Source of the DNA: Terfezia claveryi
Lineage: Eukaryota; Ascomycota; Pezizomycetes; Pezizales; Pezizaceae
DNA: 64,000 nucleotides
Assembly (NCBI GenBank): GCA_015179025.1
Contig: WHUX01000246.1
Coordinates: forward strand, 1-64,000
Direction of reading: 5' to 3'
The stretch's first letter is position 1. The number at the start of each line of letters is the position of its first letter. Positions 46,509 through 56,431 of the stretch are shown here, in pieces. Position numbers and translations under genes: made by a program. The notes beneath the pieces were generated by a model, which was not told the DNA's origin, made no database searches, and saw only the letters and a list, made by a program, of their open reading frames with translations.

Positions 46509-47780
46509 TCAGTTCTTGACATACAAAAATCCGTCTTTCCTTCTATGATCCTTACGGTTCACAAAGGTATCATAGTAGTTCTTCCAGATAGGACATACAC
46601 TCATGCATGATTGATATGCGGCTTTCATACCTGTACCTTGGTAAAGCCAGTATGTGATGAAGTAGTCCTTGTCGTCTACCCATCCGTCACTGATGTGTTT
46701 CTCTTCAATGAGCTTGTTGAGGGTCGGTTCGATCCTTGTGTTGAAGTCATTGATGGTGGGTTTCTTCTCCTTACATGTAGAAGCATTATGTCCTGAAAAC
46801 TTACAGAAATCACAACGCTGTCTGGAGGTCTTGGCGTCTTGAATGAAAGAGGGTAGATCTTCGTCAATGGCTACTCCCTTTTTCGAACGAGTGGTGACGG
46901 TGGCGGTGTTGATTGGAATCGCGTTACTGCTGCTAGCGGTTGCAGCTGGTGGTTGAGGTGCATTCCATGGTTGTTGTGGAGCAACAGGGGTATCCATGAT
47001 CTCCTGTTCCATTTGTCGGTTGGTTATCTGTTCGGTAGGCTTACTGAACTGAATGCTGGGTTGGAGAGTGGGTTGTGTCGGCTTGTTGGCAATCCATCTT
47101 TTTGCCCATTCTCCGATTTCCTGGATAGCTTCTTCACGGCTGAGAGCTGGTGGAGGTGGATAAGCTTGCGTTTGTTGTACTGGTGCTAGTTCCTTTTGAG
47201 GCTCATTTGCGGATAAGATATGCGCAATACGAGTCGTAAGGAATTCCTTCTCCTTCTTAAGAACTGAGGCTGTCAGGTCACAGTTCAAACTGCCATGTCC
47301 GTAGTGGTTGCAAATTGTACATGTTTCAATGGTAAACATGCAGTTGTTCATGGCGTGGGAGCTGCCATGAACTGGACAGTAAAAATCATAGCAAAAGGAC
47401 CAGTGCATCCTTTTGTGTTGTTGCCAATTGCTATAAGCCAGGTCGATAGCAATTTCTTTCGCTTCTTCAGGAGCGAGGGTATTTTGTTGTGCGTTTTCAG
47501 AAGATGGAGGCCTATATCTTAGTCCAAGAACTGTTAAGGGTTTGTTCTTATTTATATTGGGTACACGATCATACCCGCTGAAAACTTCTTCTGGTATGGT
47601 GGATAGAGTCTCGTCGTCTGAGGACTCTTCTTCCTTCATCATGTCATATTCGCTTTCTTCATCCTGGATGCCCTCGAAGTATGGACAGAAGATATGGTGT
47701 CCAAGTTCTTCGGCTCTTCTACGACATTTGTTGAAGTCGCAGTCGACATGCTTGAAATTGATAGCTCCACGAGAAACCAT
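46509..47780 (-). CDS. R6 zinc-knuckle domain between RNase H and integrase
   Basis: A 423-codon frame without internal stops, from ATG 47780 to TGA 46509. The TGA falls where Trp is expected (YVKN-stop-QGQW), and the frame runs on into integrase, so this is an internal part of Pol. Visible features: Cys14, Cys19, His28, His29 and Cys32; an acidic stretch at 38-57; Cys130, Cys135, His138, His142 and Cys147; a canonical CCHC knuckle at 154-167 (CTICNHYGHGSLNC); a Pro/Gln-rich spacer; a second CCHC knuckle at 323-336 (CDFCKFSGHNASTC). The start overlaps the end of the RNase H frame in another phase. R6 Gag has its own separate knuckle. Function is unknown; RNA or DNA binding is inferred from the knuckles. 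Confidence 0.75.
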   Translation of the reverse strand: MVSRGAINFKHVDCDFNKCRRRAEELGHHIFCPYFEGIQDEESEYDMMKEEESSDDETLSTIPEEVFSGYDRVPNINKNKPLTVLGLRYRPPSSENAQQNTLAPEEAKEIAIDLAYSNWQQHKRMHWSFCYDFYCPVHGSSHAMNNCMFTIETCTICNHYGHGSLNCDLTASVLKKEKEFLTTRIAHILSANEPQKELAPVQQTQAYPPPPALSREEAIQEIGEWAKRWIANKPTQPTLQPSIQFSKPTEQITNRQMEQEIMDTPVAPQQPWNAPQPPAATASSSNAIPINTATVTTRSKKGVAIDEDLPSFIQDAKTSRQRCDFCKFSGHNASTCKEKKPTINDFNTRIEPTLNKLIEEKHISDGWVDDKDYFITYWLYQGTGMKAAYQSCMSVCPIWKNYYDTFVNRKDHRRKDGFLYVKN

Positions 47781-49330
47781 ATTGTTCTGAGTAGAGGTTT
47801 CTGGTAATAGAAAGTTCTTAAAGCGTTGGTAGAGATGTTGCGGTTGTAGGTATGGTTAGGAGGATCAATGCTGTTGGAAATATAATCGTCCTCGGTGGTG
47901 GGAGTGTCCAAGTATTTATGCTTTCTTGATAGGGCATCTGCTATCAAATTTTCCTTTCCTGTGGTATACTGTATATCTGTATCAAATTCCATTAGGTAAT
48001 CTTGCCATCGCCTCAATTTTTGACTTGCAGGCGTTTGAGTATGGAAGGTTACTAACGGTTTGTGGTCGTAAGGATAGTGAACTTGTGACCTCTCAATTGT
48101 GCTTCAAAAAATTTTAATGAGTCAATAATGCTAATAATTCCTTTTGAAAGGTAGGATAATTGAGTTGTGCTGGATTAAATTTTCTAGAGTGGAAGCATGA
48201 TGGTCTGATGTGGCAACGGTCCTTGACCTATCCAAGATCCTAGTCCTACATCACTAGCATCACAGACTAAATATTTGGGTTAGTAGATTCATTATTCCAG
48301 GGTTTTAAAACATGTGGGGAATTCACGAGTTCCTTGAGTTTTTCAAACGCTGCGTTATAAGTATCTGTCCATTCCCATTTCTTTGTTTCTCCTTGCAGTT
48401 CTGACAGGGTACTTGCATACGATGCCAAGTCAGGAATAAATCTGCTGAGATAATTAACGATTCCAAGGAATCCTCTAAGATCCTTTTTTCTTGTAGGAGT
48501 TGGAAATGTTAATATAGTAGTCCTCTTCTTTGGGTCTACATGTAATCCATCTGATGTCAAAACGTGTCCTAAGATTTCCAATCTTGGAGTAAAGAACTGG
48601 CATTTGCTTTCTTTGAGATAAATTTCTCGTCCTGTAGACGTTGAAGTACTTTCTTCAGTAATTCTATATGTTCTTCATACGTTTTAGAGAATATAATAAT
48701 ATCATCAATATAGATGATTAAATTTTTATAGACCATGTCCTTAAAATTTCATGCATAACGCGAACCATGGTAGCAGGTGCATTACGATCCCCTTGTTGCA
48801 TAACTCTACTTCTGAAATATCCCATGTGACATAAAAAGGTAGAGTGTTGCTCAGATTCTTCATCTTCCTATATTAAAAAATCCGTCGGCTAAGTCGACCT
48901 TAGTCCAAATGGGATTCTCCGCTACTAGTTCAATTGCTTCATTAATATCTGGCAATGGGGTGTGGTCCGGTTCTACGGCTAAATTGCGGTCTCGACAGTC
49001 ATTGACATGTCGGGCTTCTTCCGGTTTATCTCGTTTAGGGATAGTGAACATGACTACAGTATTTGTTCATTTTCTACTCTATATATGCGACCTGATGCTT
49101 CTTCTTCGACTAATTTGTCATGGATTTGTTGTCTAAATCGATGTCCTGAGGGTCGCCATTTTGGTATCCAAGTAGCTCCTGCTTTTGGTTTGATAGAGTG
49201 ATTAATTTTTCTTAGTGGAGGTAATTCCGTGGAATTGTCTTGGGAAATAATAAGGGAAACTCCGTTACAGGGTTGAATTGTTTCTGTACCGTAGAAACAG
49301 CTGTCACGAGTTCTCTTTCTGAATCGGTTT
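47781..49330 (-). pseudogene. pol: R6 reverse transcriptase and RNase H
   Basis: Minus strand. RT starts after PPLRKINHSIKPKAGATWIP. It has TIPKRDKPEEARHVNDCRDR, catalytic YIDD (48701-48712) and ILGHVLTSDGLHVDPKK. RNase H: the DASDVG region near 48260-48290, PFKRNY-type text near 48130 and QDYLMEFDTDIQYTTGKENL, IADALSRKH at about 47930-48000. Frameshifts and stops lie near 49050, 48850, 48600, 48260 and 48110. It is less intact than the downstream knuckle domain. Confidence 0.85.
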
Positions 49331-50003
49331 CGTTGCGTCACTATATTTTCCCAATTATCCGGTTCACTATAATCTGTGACTGATTCACAGCTGACCTGTG
49401 TATACGCTGATCTTATACCATTCGCCATGGTTCTAGATCCCTTCCATACACTTAGCTGGAATCGTGGAATGTTTTCCGTTGGATAGTAACTGGTTCCTGA
49501 TGGGCAGGAATTATTGCTCGCACTCTGCTGAGAGCAGGTTCTCCTAGTATCATGTCCCATCCAGTCAAATGAGCTACATAGAACGTTCGTTCTTCTACAT
49601 AACCTATCCAATCAAGTTTGATAGTACAAGCTTTGTCTATCGTTCCTTTTGAGCCTTTAATTGCAGTACTTAATGATTGCTTCTCGATACTTCTAGTCGG
49701 TATTTTGTATAGGTGTACAAATTGAGAATTGATTAAGTCTCCTCCCTTCGTTTGGAGATCAATTAAAGCTAGTGCGGGGTGTTCGTTAGCTTTAACGAAT
49801 ACCTTGCTAAAATCTGGTACCTGTCTTGACAAGGGTCGTTCCTTGATTTTATCCTTGTTGTTTTTATCCTTGGTGGCTATCGGCATAGCTAAATCTTGTG
49901 CGGCTGTACGCATGGGTACCTTATTTTTTCGTTTCCTACAGTCCTTGTAGGAGTGTCCAGGGTTCCAACACCATAGACATTTCTTGTCTTTAATTAATTG
50001 CAT
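49331..50003 (-). pseudogene. pol: R6 gag knuckle and protease
   Basis: Minus strand frame KKCLWCWNPGHSYKDCRKRK: a CCHC knuckle with perfect spacing. Then comes a protease-like domain: HPALALIDLQTKGGDLINSQ, KQSLSTAIKGSKGTIDKACT, FYVAHLTGWDMILGEPAL. The fold signature is aspartic-protease-like (hydrophobic-Asp, later GWDMILG). The usual D-[ST]-G is D-L-Q-T-K-G-G, so Ser/Thr does not follow Asp directly. This is probably a lineage feature and not decay, since the rest is well kept. Confidence 0.8.
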
Positions 50004-51681
50004 CTTCGTCTTCTGATCTAATTTTTTTGTGATGGTGTCCCAATCTGAGTCCTTCCGATTTTCTGTGTTGGGTTTGGTGTTGGGATTGCTGCTAGGATTA
50101 AATCCTGTTTTTTGTCGTTGATTCTGGTCCCTGCGTGGACCGTGACTTCGATTTTCATTCCGAGGGTGTTGTCGTCAGGATGTATTTGTTGTGGATGGTG
50201 GGGCAATATCCTTTTTGGAAGCTTCATATGACTCCGCTTGATGTACGAGCTGATCATATAACCATTCTTCTTTAATTAAAGGAATTAATGTAGCTGACAT
50301 GTATGGCGGCAGGTGATTAAGAAACTTTCTTCTTTTTACTTCCTGCGATATTGATTGTTTGCCATCCTTGTCAATCAATTTGATTTGCATTTCAGTAAGC
50401 CAGTTGGCAAACTGTTTGATTCCATGTGACGTCCGTCTTGTATGGTGTGGCTGTCTCCCATCGTTTCCACAAAATGTCCTTACTAGTAGAGGGTATCAGA
50501 AAATCCCTTAGCACTAGTATGAATCCAAAGAATGTCGCATTCTTTCCTTTTTCTCTTAGGAATTGATTATAAGTAGTGAGCGCGCTCCCTTCCATTCTGA
50601 ATCCAACAATTTCCAGAGCTGAAGTGCCTTCTAAATCTATTCTTTTGAGAACAAACCAACGTTGCATTGCTGTGCCCAAGAGTTAAAATATTGTGAGTCT
50701 TGCCATTTTTTGTCTTCTCCTCTTAATTTTTCTGGCATATCAATCTTTATTCTTTTAAAGCATTCGTTGCTTTATGGTTACCCGTTGTAACCATTCCTGT
50801 TGTAGATTCCCATTGCTGGTGTTCAACTGATTTTCCTCATTTGGGTTTTCTTTTAAGAGTTTGACTTGCAACTGATGATGCCTTATCAGAGTCCGAGCTA
50901 TCATCTCCGCTATCATCGGGGTCTCATCCTCCTCCTTGTGTTTTCTGCTGCTGTTGGTCTAGTCCTGTATCTAGATCATCATCGTCTTCTGGTAATTCTA
51001 TATCTTCTGGTGGTTGGTCTTTGTCGTCTGGTTCTTTGGCTGACCCAGTCCTCCTTTCTGGTGTCTCAGGTGCTCGACCTTTGCCTTTCGATTGATCTTT
51101 TGGTGTTCTCAGGAACGCTCCTGGAAGTTCTTTGCTAGGATTGAAAAAATCCTCCGCGGTATGTGCTGATTCTTCTAGATGAGTGCCACTCATCATGAAT
51201 GCCATTATTTCTTCCCAGTTATGTATTACCCAATTCGGTTTCCTTAAAAGTGGAACAACAGGTTTCTTTAATTCTTTACTTAAAAATGCGTTCATTTCTA
51301 AGTCCTTTTCTTTGAATGGGTAAGGTGTTAGCCATAAATAGTGTTTTACTACGGCTTCCATTAAGAGTCGAGTATCATCAGGATGATACTGTTGGGCATG
51401 TCCCATTGAGCGAGTGTATTTCAAAATCTCCTCAATTGTTGGAAAATGTCTTTCCCAAAATTCTTCTGGTGCGAGAGGTAGGCCATACTAAAATATAGTT
51501 TGGTTCCTGCTCCACCTGGTTCTCCTAATTCTATATCCATGGGCAGATTTATTTCCCCTTCTGTGTTAGGAACTACAAATCTGGTCTTTCTGGGAGTTTC
51601 TTCTACTAATTTCTTAATATCTTCGGGTAACATAGTTAACCGTCTCGACCTCTTAGTCTTCTTACTAAGTTCAGACGCCAT
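50004..51681 (-). pseudogene. gag: R6 gag
   Basis: Minus strand from ATG 51681 (MASELSKKTKRSRRLTMLPE). Blocks: EGEINLPMDIELGEPGGAGT; YHPDDTRLLMEAVVKHYLWL; an acidic PPEDIELPEDDDDLDTGLDQ segment; RWFVLKRIDLEGTSALEIVG with FRMEGSALTTYNQFLREKGK, which is the Ty3-like capsid part; EVKRRKFLNHLPPYMSATLI, the capsid C-terminal region. Frameshifts near 51422, 50920 and 50390 and a few stops separate the blocks. It ends in the knuckle at 49990-49930. Confidence 0.75.
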
Positions 51682-51682
51682 T

Positions 51683-52261
51683 ATGTCTGATTTCGTCGTC
51701 TGTCCGCAACCAAATGCAGCTGGTTATGCGATACGATCGTCGAGTTACTTTTCTTCTTTGGCACCTTTCTGTGCTTATGGTGTGGTGGCTGATGATCCTT
51801 ATGATCTCCGTTCGACTGACGGTTCTGTTGGCTCGGTGGCTCACGAGGCTGGTGAGGCTGGATGTCAGGATCCTGATGTTTCTTATGGTCCTGGTTTTTC
51901 TTCGTCTACTGGTCTAGAATCTAGTTCTAGTTCTTCCGGCAAGAGTGTCACGTTTTCTGATTGGTGTGTTGAGGTAGACGTTGGGGGCGCAGAGGTATTG
52001 GTAGAGATGTCTGGGCCTAAGGAAGGTTCTGATGGAGGTAATTCTTTTCTGGAGGAAATGGCTGCAGTGGAGGCAGCAAGATTTGAGCCTTGGGATTGTG
52101 ACGCTTGGTTGTTTAGACCAATTATTCCTGGGACCTGGGGGGCCGGTTTTTCAATGGTGTACTGGATTTACAGGTACAGATGTAATGGCGGTTGCCAGGA
52201 GTGCAAGATGAGTGTCGATCTTATTGGGAAAAGTGTTGTGAACGAGGGTGGGATTGTTTAA
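51683..52261 (+). CDS. Antisense open frame in the R6 leader, unknown product
   Basis: 192 codons on the strand opposite to R6 gag, from ATG 51683 to TAA 52261. Its ATG and the gag ATG face each other one base apart (CATTATG at 51679-51685). The product has a Ser/Gly/acidic N-terminal half and a Trp/Cys-containing C-terminal part (EPWDCDAWLFRPIIPGTW; RYRCNGGCQECKMSV). I recognise no family. The same region in the second R6 copy (63405-64000) has a TAG in this frame at 63751-63753 and an indel near 63704, which argues against strong constraint. It may be a chance frame. Confidence 0.3.
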   Translation: MSDFVVCPQPNAAGYAIRSSSYFSSLAPFCAYGVVADDPYDLRSTDGSVGSVAHEAGEAGCQDPDVSYGPGFSSSTGLESSSSSSGKSVTFSDWCVEVDVGGAEVLVEMSGPKEGSDGGNSFLEEMAAVEAARFEPWDCDAWLFRPIIPGTWGAGFSMVYWIYRYRCNGGCQECKMSVDLIGKSVVNEGGIV

Positions 52262-52512
52262 TGTGGGATACCACTGCCCGTTAGAGCTCTGCTTAGCTTG
52301 CTTCTAAGTCTTTTGTTGATGTACTACAGTTGAGAGTCTGATATCTCGTTTGTTGGATTTTTTGTTGGCTAGCTAGTTGAATAACGATATCGATTTTATA
52401 TGTGCACTTGGGTGTCGAATTGTATACACTTGCATGAGTGTAATAAAGGTATCCGAAGGTTGATCAGGCCTTGGATTTAAGAGTAAAGATTAGGTAAGTA
52501 AGTTAAAAAAAA
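52262..52512 (-). other. R6 leader next to the 5' LTR
   Basis: The minus strand begins TTTTTTTTAACTTACTTACC right after the LTR CATTACA, with no TGG-type tRNA complement at the boundary. The same sequence follows the LTR of the second copy (63405 onward). No gene is seen. Confidence 0.5.
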
Positions 52513-53189
52513 TGTAATGAATGGTACTAGACAGTATTCATTCGGTACCGTTTATACAATCTATATCCGTAGGCACGGACGTTTGTGTATTTCGGTTCTG
52601 CTGAGGTAAGACCTCAGAAGGGTAGGGAGATTACTATGTGGGACGTTCCCGAAGGGAACAGTAATTAACTGGTGTAATCTATCTTATATGATTTGTGCTA
52701 TCTAAGCTATATGATCTTGATCTGATCGGAATATAGGCTTGCTTGCTCTGAAGGCTTGCTTGGTTGCTTCTTGTCTTCTGTGGATTCCAGAGGGAATCCA
52801 GCGGCCTATTTATACTCCTCTGAGATCTGATGACTAAGGAAATAAATACAATAAAGGGTGGCACACCAGAAGGTGGTGCGCTGTACAAAAGGGGTCATGT
52901 GGCCATAGTAATGAGTCACACGCCTTAAACGATGGTCATGTGGCCATAGTAATGAGTCACACGCCTTAAACAGAGGTCACGCGGCCATAATGAGGGTGTC
53001 TTCATATGGCAAGTGCCATGGAACTTCCCATGGCAGATTCCGCATGCTATGGACGCTTATAAAGCAATAGGAGGTGGTAGAAGGCTAGTCCTTCAACCGA
53101 GAGCTTAGTTACATAACATAGTAGTAATATAGGAAATATAAAAGTATATAATCAATTATATAAGCAATGAGATTACGTTCTCCATTACA
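52513..53189 (-). repeat. 5' LTR of R6
   Basis: 677 bp, nearly identical to the 3' LTR. TATAAATA on the minus strand at 52807-52814. Two TGAGTCA motifs lie in 41-bp tandem units (about 52911-52958). Confidence 0.92.
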
Positions 53190-53194
53190 TCCAG

Positions 53195-53778
53195 CCTAAA
53201 GGGGGGATAGTGTCACAACCATGTTCTTAGTCTTGATTTGACACTCGAACAGGCTTGTTTGGATATCATAATGTTTTGACACTCGAACAGGCTTGTTCGA
53301 GTATCGTCGATGGGTGATTGTTATCTTAGCTTCCGAGATGGGAATCTTGGGAAGCTTATTCCTTCTATGGCCTTGGCCTGGAATCATGTATATATATCTT
53401 CGTTTCTCTGCCCTCTCATTAGATCCCCATCTAACATTTTGTATACCCAATATAGGACTTTGCTTCTCCCAGCACTCGTGCACCTCCTTTATGTACCTCC
53501 TTGTCTTGTGAAATAGCTCTGCAGCAATAGCTGCCTCCTTCCGACATACATGGCAACCGCTTTCATGTGCCTCTTGCCTCTTGCCCTTGTCCCCCGTCCC
53601 AGCCTTCCCTGGTCACACACATAGTATTCCTACATATGTGTTACCCTAGCCCTACCCTTACCTTGCCCCTAGCCTTTCCCCTAATCACACACATAGCGCT
53701 CCTATATGTGTCTCATCTCGTTTCTGTCCTCACCCCAGTGTACCTCTTGGTCGCCTTGTCCTTAGAGCCATTATTACA
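53195..53778 (+). repeat. R5 polypurine tract and 3' LTR
   Basis: CTAAAGGGGGGATAG ends at 53210 and the LTR TGTCACAACC to TTATTACA spans 53211-53778 (568 bp, as the 5' LTR). It has two GACACTCGAACA palindromes and two ACAC[AG]TAG-type modules. Confidence 0.9.
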
Positions 53779-53783
53779 AGTAT

Positions 53784-54203
53784 TATGGCCTCCCCAAATC
53801 AATTGTGTCTAACCATGGCCTCCAGTTCACCTTAGACTCCTGGAAGGCATTCTATAAGCTCTTGTAGATTAAGATATACCTCTTAACTACCTACCATCCC
53901 CAGACGGATGGCCAGTCAGAAAGAATGAATACTATCATGGAATAATATCTGTAGGCATATATCAATTACCAGCAAAATAACTGGGTCTCGCTACTGGCTA
54001 CCTATGAGTTTGCTGCCAATAACCAGTTCTCAGAGTCTTCGAAAACGTCTCCCTTCCTGGCCAATTATAGTTGGCACCTCCGATTTATGGATACCTTAGC
54101 ACCTCTGCAGAAAGTCTATCCCTTGACTAAGGAATTCATAGCTAGAATCGCTGAACTCTACTATACCCTAAAGGCTAAGCTAGGTTATGTCCAAGCTAGG
54201 CAG
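53784..54203 (+). pseudogene. pol: R1 integrase, third part
   Basis: Resumes after R5 with YGLPKSIVSNHGLQFTLDSW, so the catalytic Asp of SDRG is Asn here. It continues through [37 protein letters not shown] and AKLGYVQARQ, where the CACTA-like element is inserted. Confidence 0.88.
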
Positions 54204-54581
54204 CACTATAGTACAAAAAAAGTGAGTAAGGAAAATACTCACATCAATATTCACTTCAATATATGTACAACATATGAATAGTATAGGGGATAAAAAGGTG
54301 ACCTATAAGGTGTATCGAATAGTGAATTCTATAGTAAGTAAGTATATGATTATCCTGGCTCACATGCAGTACATGTTTTGTATGGGCATTACTCACTGAA
54401 AACTTACATCGTGTGAAAAGATTTTCATATATAGTAAGTACAATTAAAGGCTAAAGTGAGCATGTCAATAGAGCCATAAGTGAGCCACTATTACATACTT
54501 TTCCTGTGAACGTAAATATGAGCAACTAGAATATTATTGTACATAGACCTCTTTTAAACATAAACAATATTGTATGCACAC

Positions 54582-55260
54582 TGTAATGGAGAACGTTATT
54601 TCATTGCTTATATAATTGATTATATACTTTTGTATTTCCTATATTACTACTATGTTATGTAACTAAGCTCTCGGTTGAAGGACTAGCCTTCTACCACCTC
54701 CTATTGCTTTATAAGCATCCATAGCATGCGGAATTTACCATGGGAAGTTCCATGGCACTTGCCATATGAAGACACCCTCATTATGGCCACGTGACCTCTG
54801 TTTAAGGCGTGTGACTTATTACTATGGCCACATGACCATCGTTTAAGGTGTGTGACTCATTACTATGGCCACATGACCCCTTTTATACAGCGCACCACCT
54901 TTTGATGTGCCACCCTTTATTGTATTTATTTCCTTAGTCATCAGATCTCATAGGAGTATAAATAGGCCACTGGATTCCCTCTGGAATCCATAAGAAAGAC
55001 AAGAAGCAACCAAGCAAGCACATAGAGCAAGCAAGCCTATATTCCGATCAGATTAAGATCATATAGCTTAGATAGCACAAATCATATAAGATAGATTACA
55101 CCAGTTAATTACTGTTCCCTTCGGGAATGTCCTACATAGTAATCTCCCTACCCTTCTGAGGTCTTACCTCAGTAGAACTGAAATACACAAACATCCGTAC
55201 CTATGGATATAGATTGTATAAACGGTACCGAATGAATACTGTCTAGTACCATTCATTACA
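54582..55260 (+). repeat. Solo LTR of the R6 family inside TIR1
   Basis: TGTAATGGAGAACG to CCATTCATTACA, 679 bp. Flanks CACAC (54577-54581) and CACAT (55261-55265) are a 5-bp duplication with one C/T change. No internal region remains, as after LTR-LTR recombination. One TGACTCA motif survives (54853-54859); the other reads TGACTTA. Confidence 0.92.
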
Positions 55261-55817
55261 CACATATCTTACTTCACATTATTGCATATTATATACATAT
55301 TGCTTCCGAATTATATTATTATGTGTATATCTTACTTTACATTTATTAATTGCATATATATTACTTCATATCATTCTTATTGCACATATATTACTTCATA
55401 TTATTGCACATACTAATACTCACATAGGAGCCAATAAGTATAGAAGTATTTAGTCTAGTTGAAATATTATAGAATTAATAAGGTAAGAGAGTGAACTATA
55501 GAGAGAGAACAGAAGAAAAAGAGCAAGGAAGGGAAGTATATATACAACAAGGCTCGAGATACCAAGACCAATCATTAAGACTAATAATATAGACTTCCTA
55601 ACAAGAATAATAGATAACAAGAGTGGGCTAAGCTAGACAATAAAATTACTTGATTGTGAAAACATGAAGATCTAGGTGTAATAGCGGGGGTATTATCCAA
55701 CAAGACTATAGGTGTAATTAACTATTAGATCAAGACTAATCAACTATCATACTGAAGTATATAAATAATTTATATAAGATATCTCTCGAGCATCTAATAT
55801 TCACTCCTACTATTATA

Positions 55818-56040
55818 GGCCATGTCGTAGGCAATTTAAGAGTTATACTAAAAGCTTTCCGACTCTTAAAACTGTCATGAGCTATGTCACGAGTAATTTA
55901 AGAGTTATACCAAAAGCTGTCCGACTCTAAAAACTGTCATGAGCCATATCGCGGGCAATCTGAGAGTCATACCAAAAGCTGTCCAACTCTCAAAACTATT
56001 ATGGACTATGTCGCGGGAAATCTGAGAGTCATACCAAATA
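55818..56040. repeat. 61-62-bp tandem repeat in TIR1
   Basis: About 3.7 units of GCCATGTCGYRGGCAATTTA, then AGAGTYATACCAAAAGCTGT, CCGACTCTYAAAACTGTCAT. Each unit can fold, with AAGAGT pairing to ACTCTT. Confidence 0.85.
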
Positions 56041-56431
56041 TGAAGATGTAGTAAACATGTAAGTAAATAAATATAGAGGCATAATATAGTGAATAAACTA
56101 GTGAATAAAAAAGTATCATATATAGTAAGTGAATGTAATAAGGTGAGTCATAGAGGAATAAGAAGTGAGCAAACTATACTAATCTCCAGTGAGTGACTAG
56201 CAAGCTCACTTTATATGGGTGCTATGGTAAGTAAGAGAGTAAATCATAAGGGTGAGTAGTTTAACTACTTCACCATTCTTCACCCATTGGCGTACACTTT
56301 TACTCACCATTGAGAAATGACTCACTAGGACATTCATATTATTACCTATAATGTGAGCATAGAGGTGAGTTACTCACTCATAATTCATATAATCTACTCA
56401 CTTCTATACAAAGTTTGTACCATAGTGGCAG

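Larger units (their letters stand above)
44235..53189 (-). mobile_element. R6: 8.96-kb minus-strand Ty3 element inserted before the R5 polypurine tract
   Basis: Perfect 5-bp duplication TCCAG (44230-44234 and 53190-53194). LTRs are 680 and 677 bp. On the minus strand the order is LTR, leader (51682-52512), gag, protease, RT, RNase H, a zinc-knuckle domain, integrase, chromodomain, polypurine tract GTGGGGAAG, LTR. It belongs to a third Ty3 lineage. Two more copies of its LTR are at 54582 and 62722. Confidence 0.93.
38452..53778 (+). mobile_element. R5: Ty3/Gypsy element inserted in R1 integrase
   Basis: 568-bp LTRs (38452-39019 and 53211-53778). Flanks GGTAT (38447-38451) and AGTAT (53779-53783) are a 5-bp duplication with one G/A difference. 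R5's own sequence is about 6.37 kb after removal of R6, which sits between pol and the polypurine tract. The LTR is type B like R4, but gag is type 2 like R2. Confidence 0.92.
54204..56427. mobile_element. TIR1: CACTA-like non-autonomous DNA element
   Basis: The ends are CACTATAGTACAAA and (reverse complement) CACTATGGTACAAA, 13 of 14 bases matching, flanked by GCAG on both sides (54200-54203 and 56428-56431). CACTA ends fit the CACTA/EnSpm superfamily; its usual duplication is 3 bp, so 4 bp is slightly off. Sub-terminal AGTGAGT/ACTCACY motifs are frequent. There is no transposase. Without the solo LTR it is about 1.54 kb. Confidence 0.75.
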
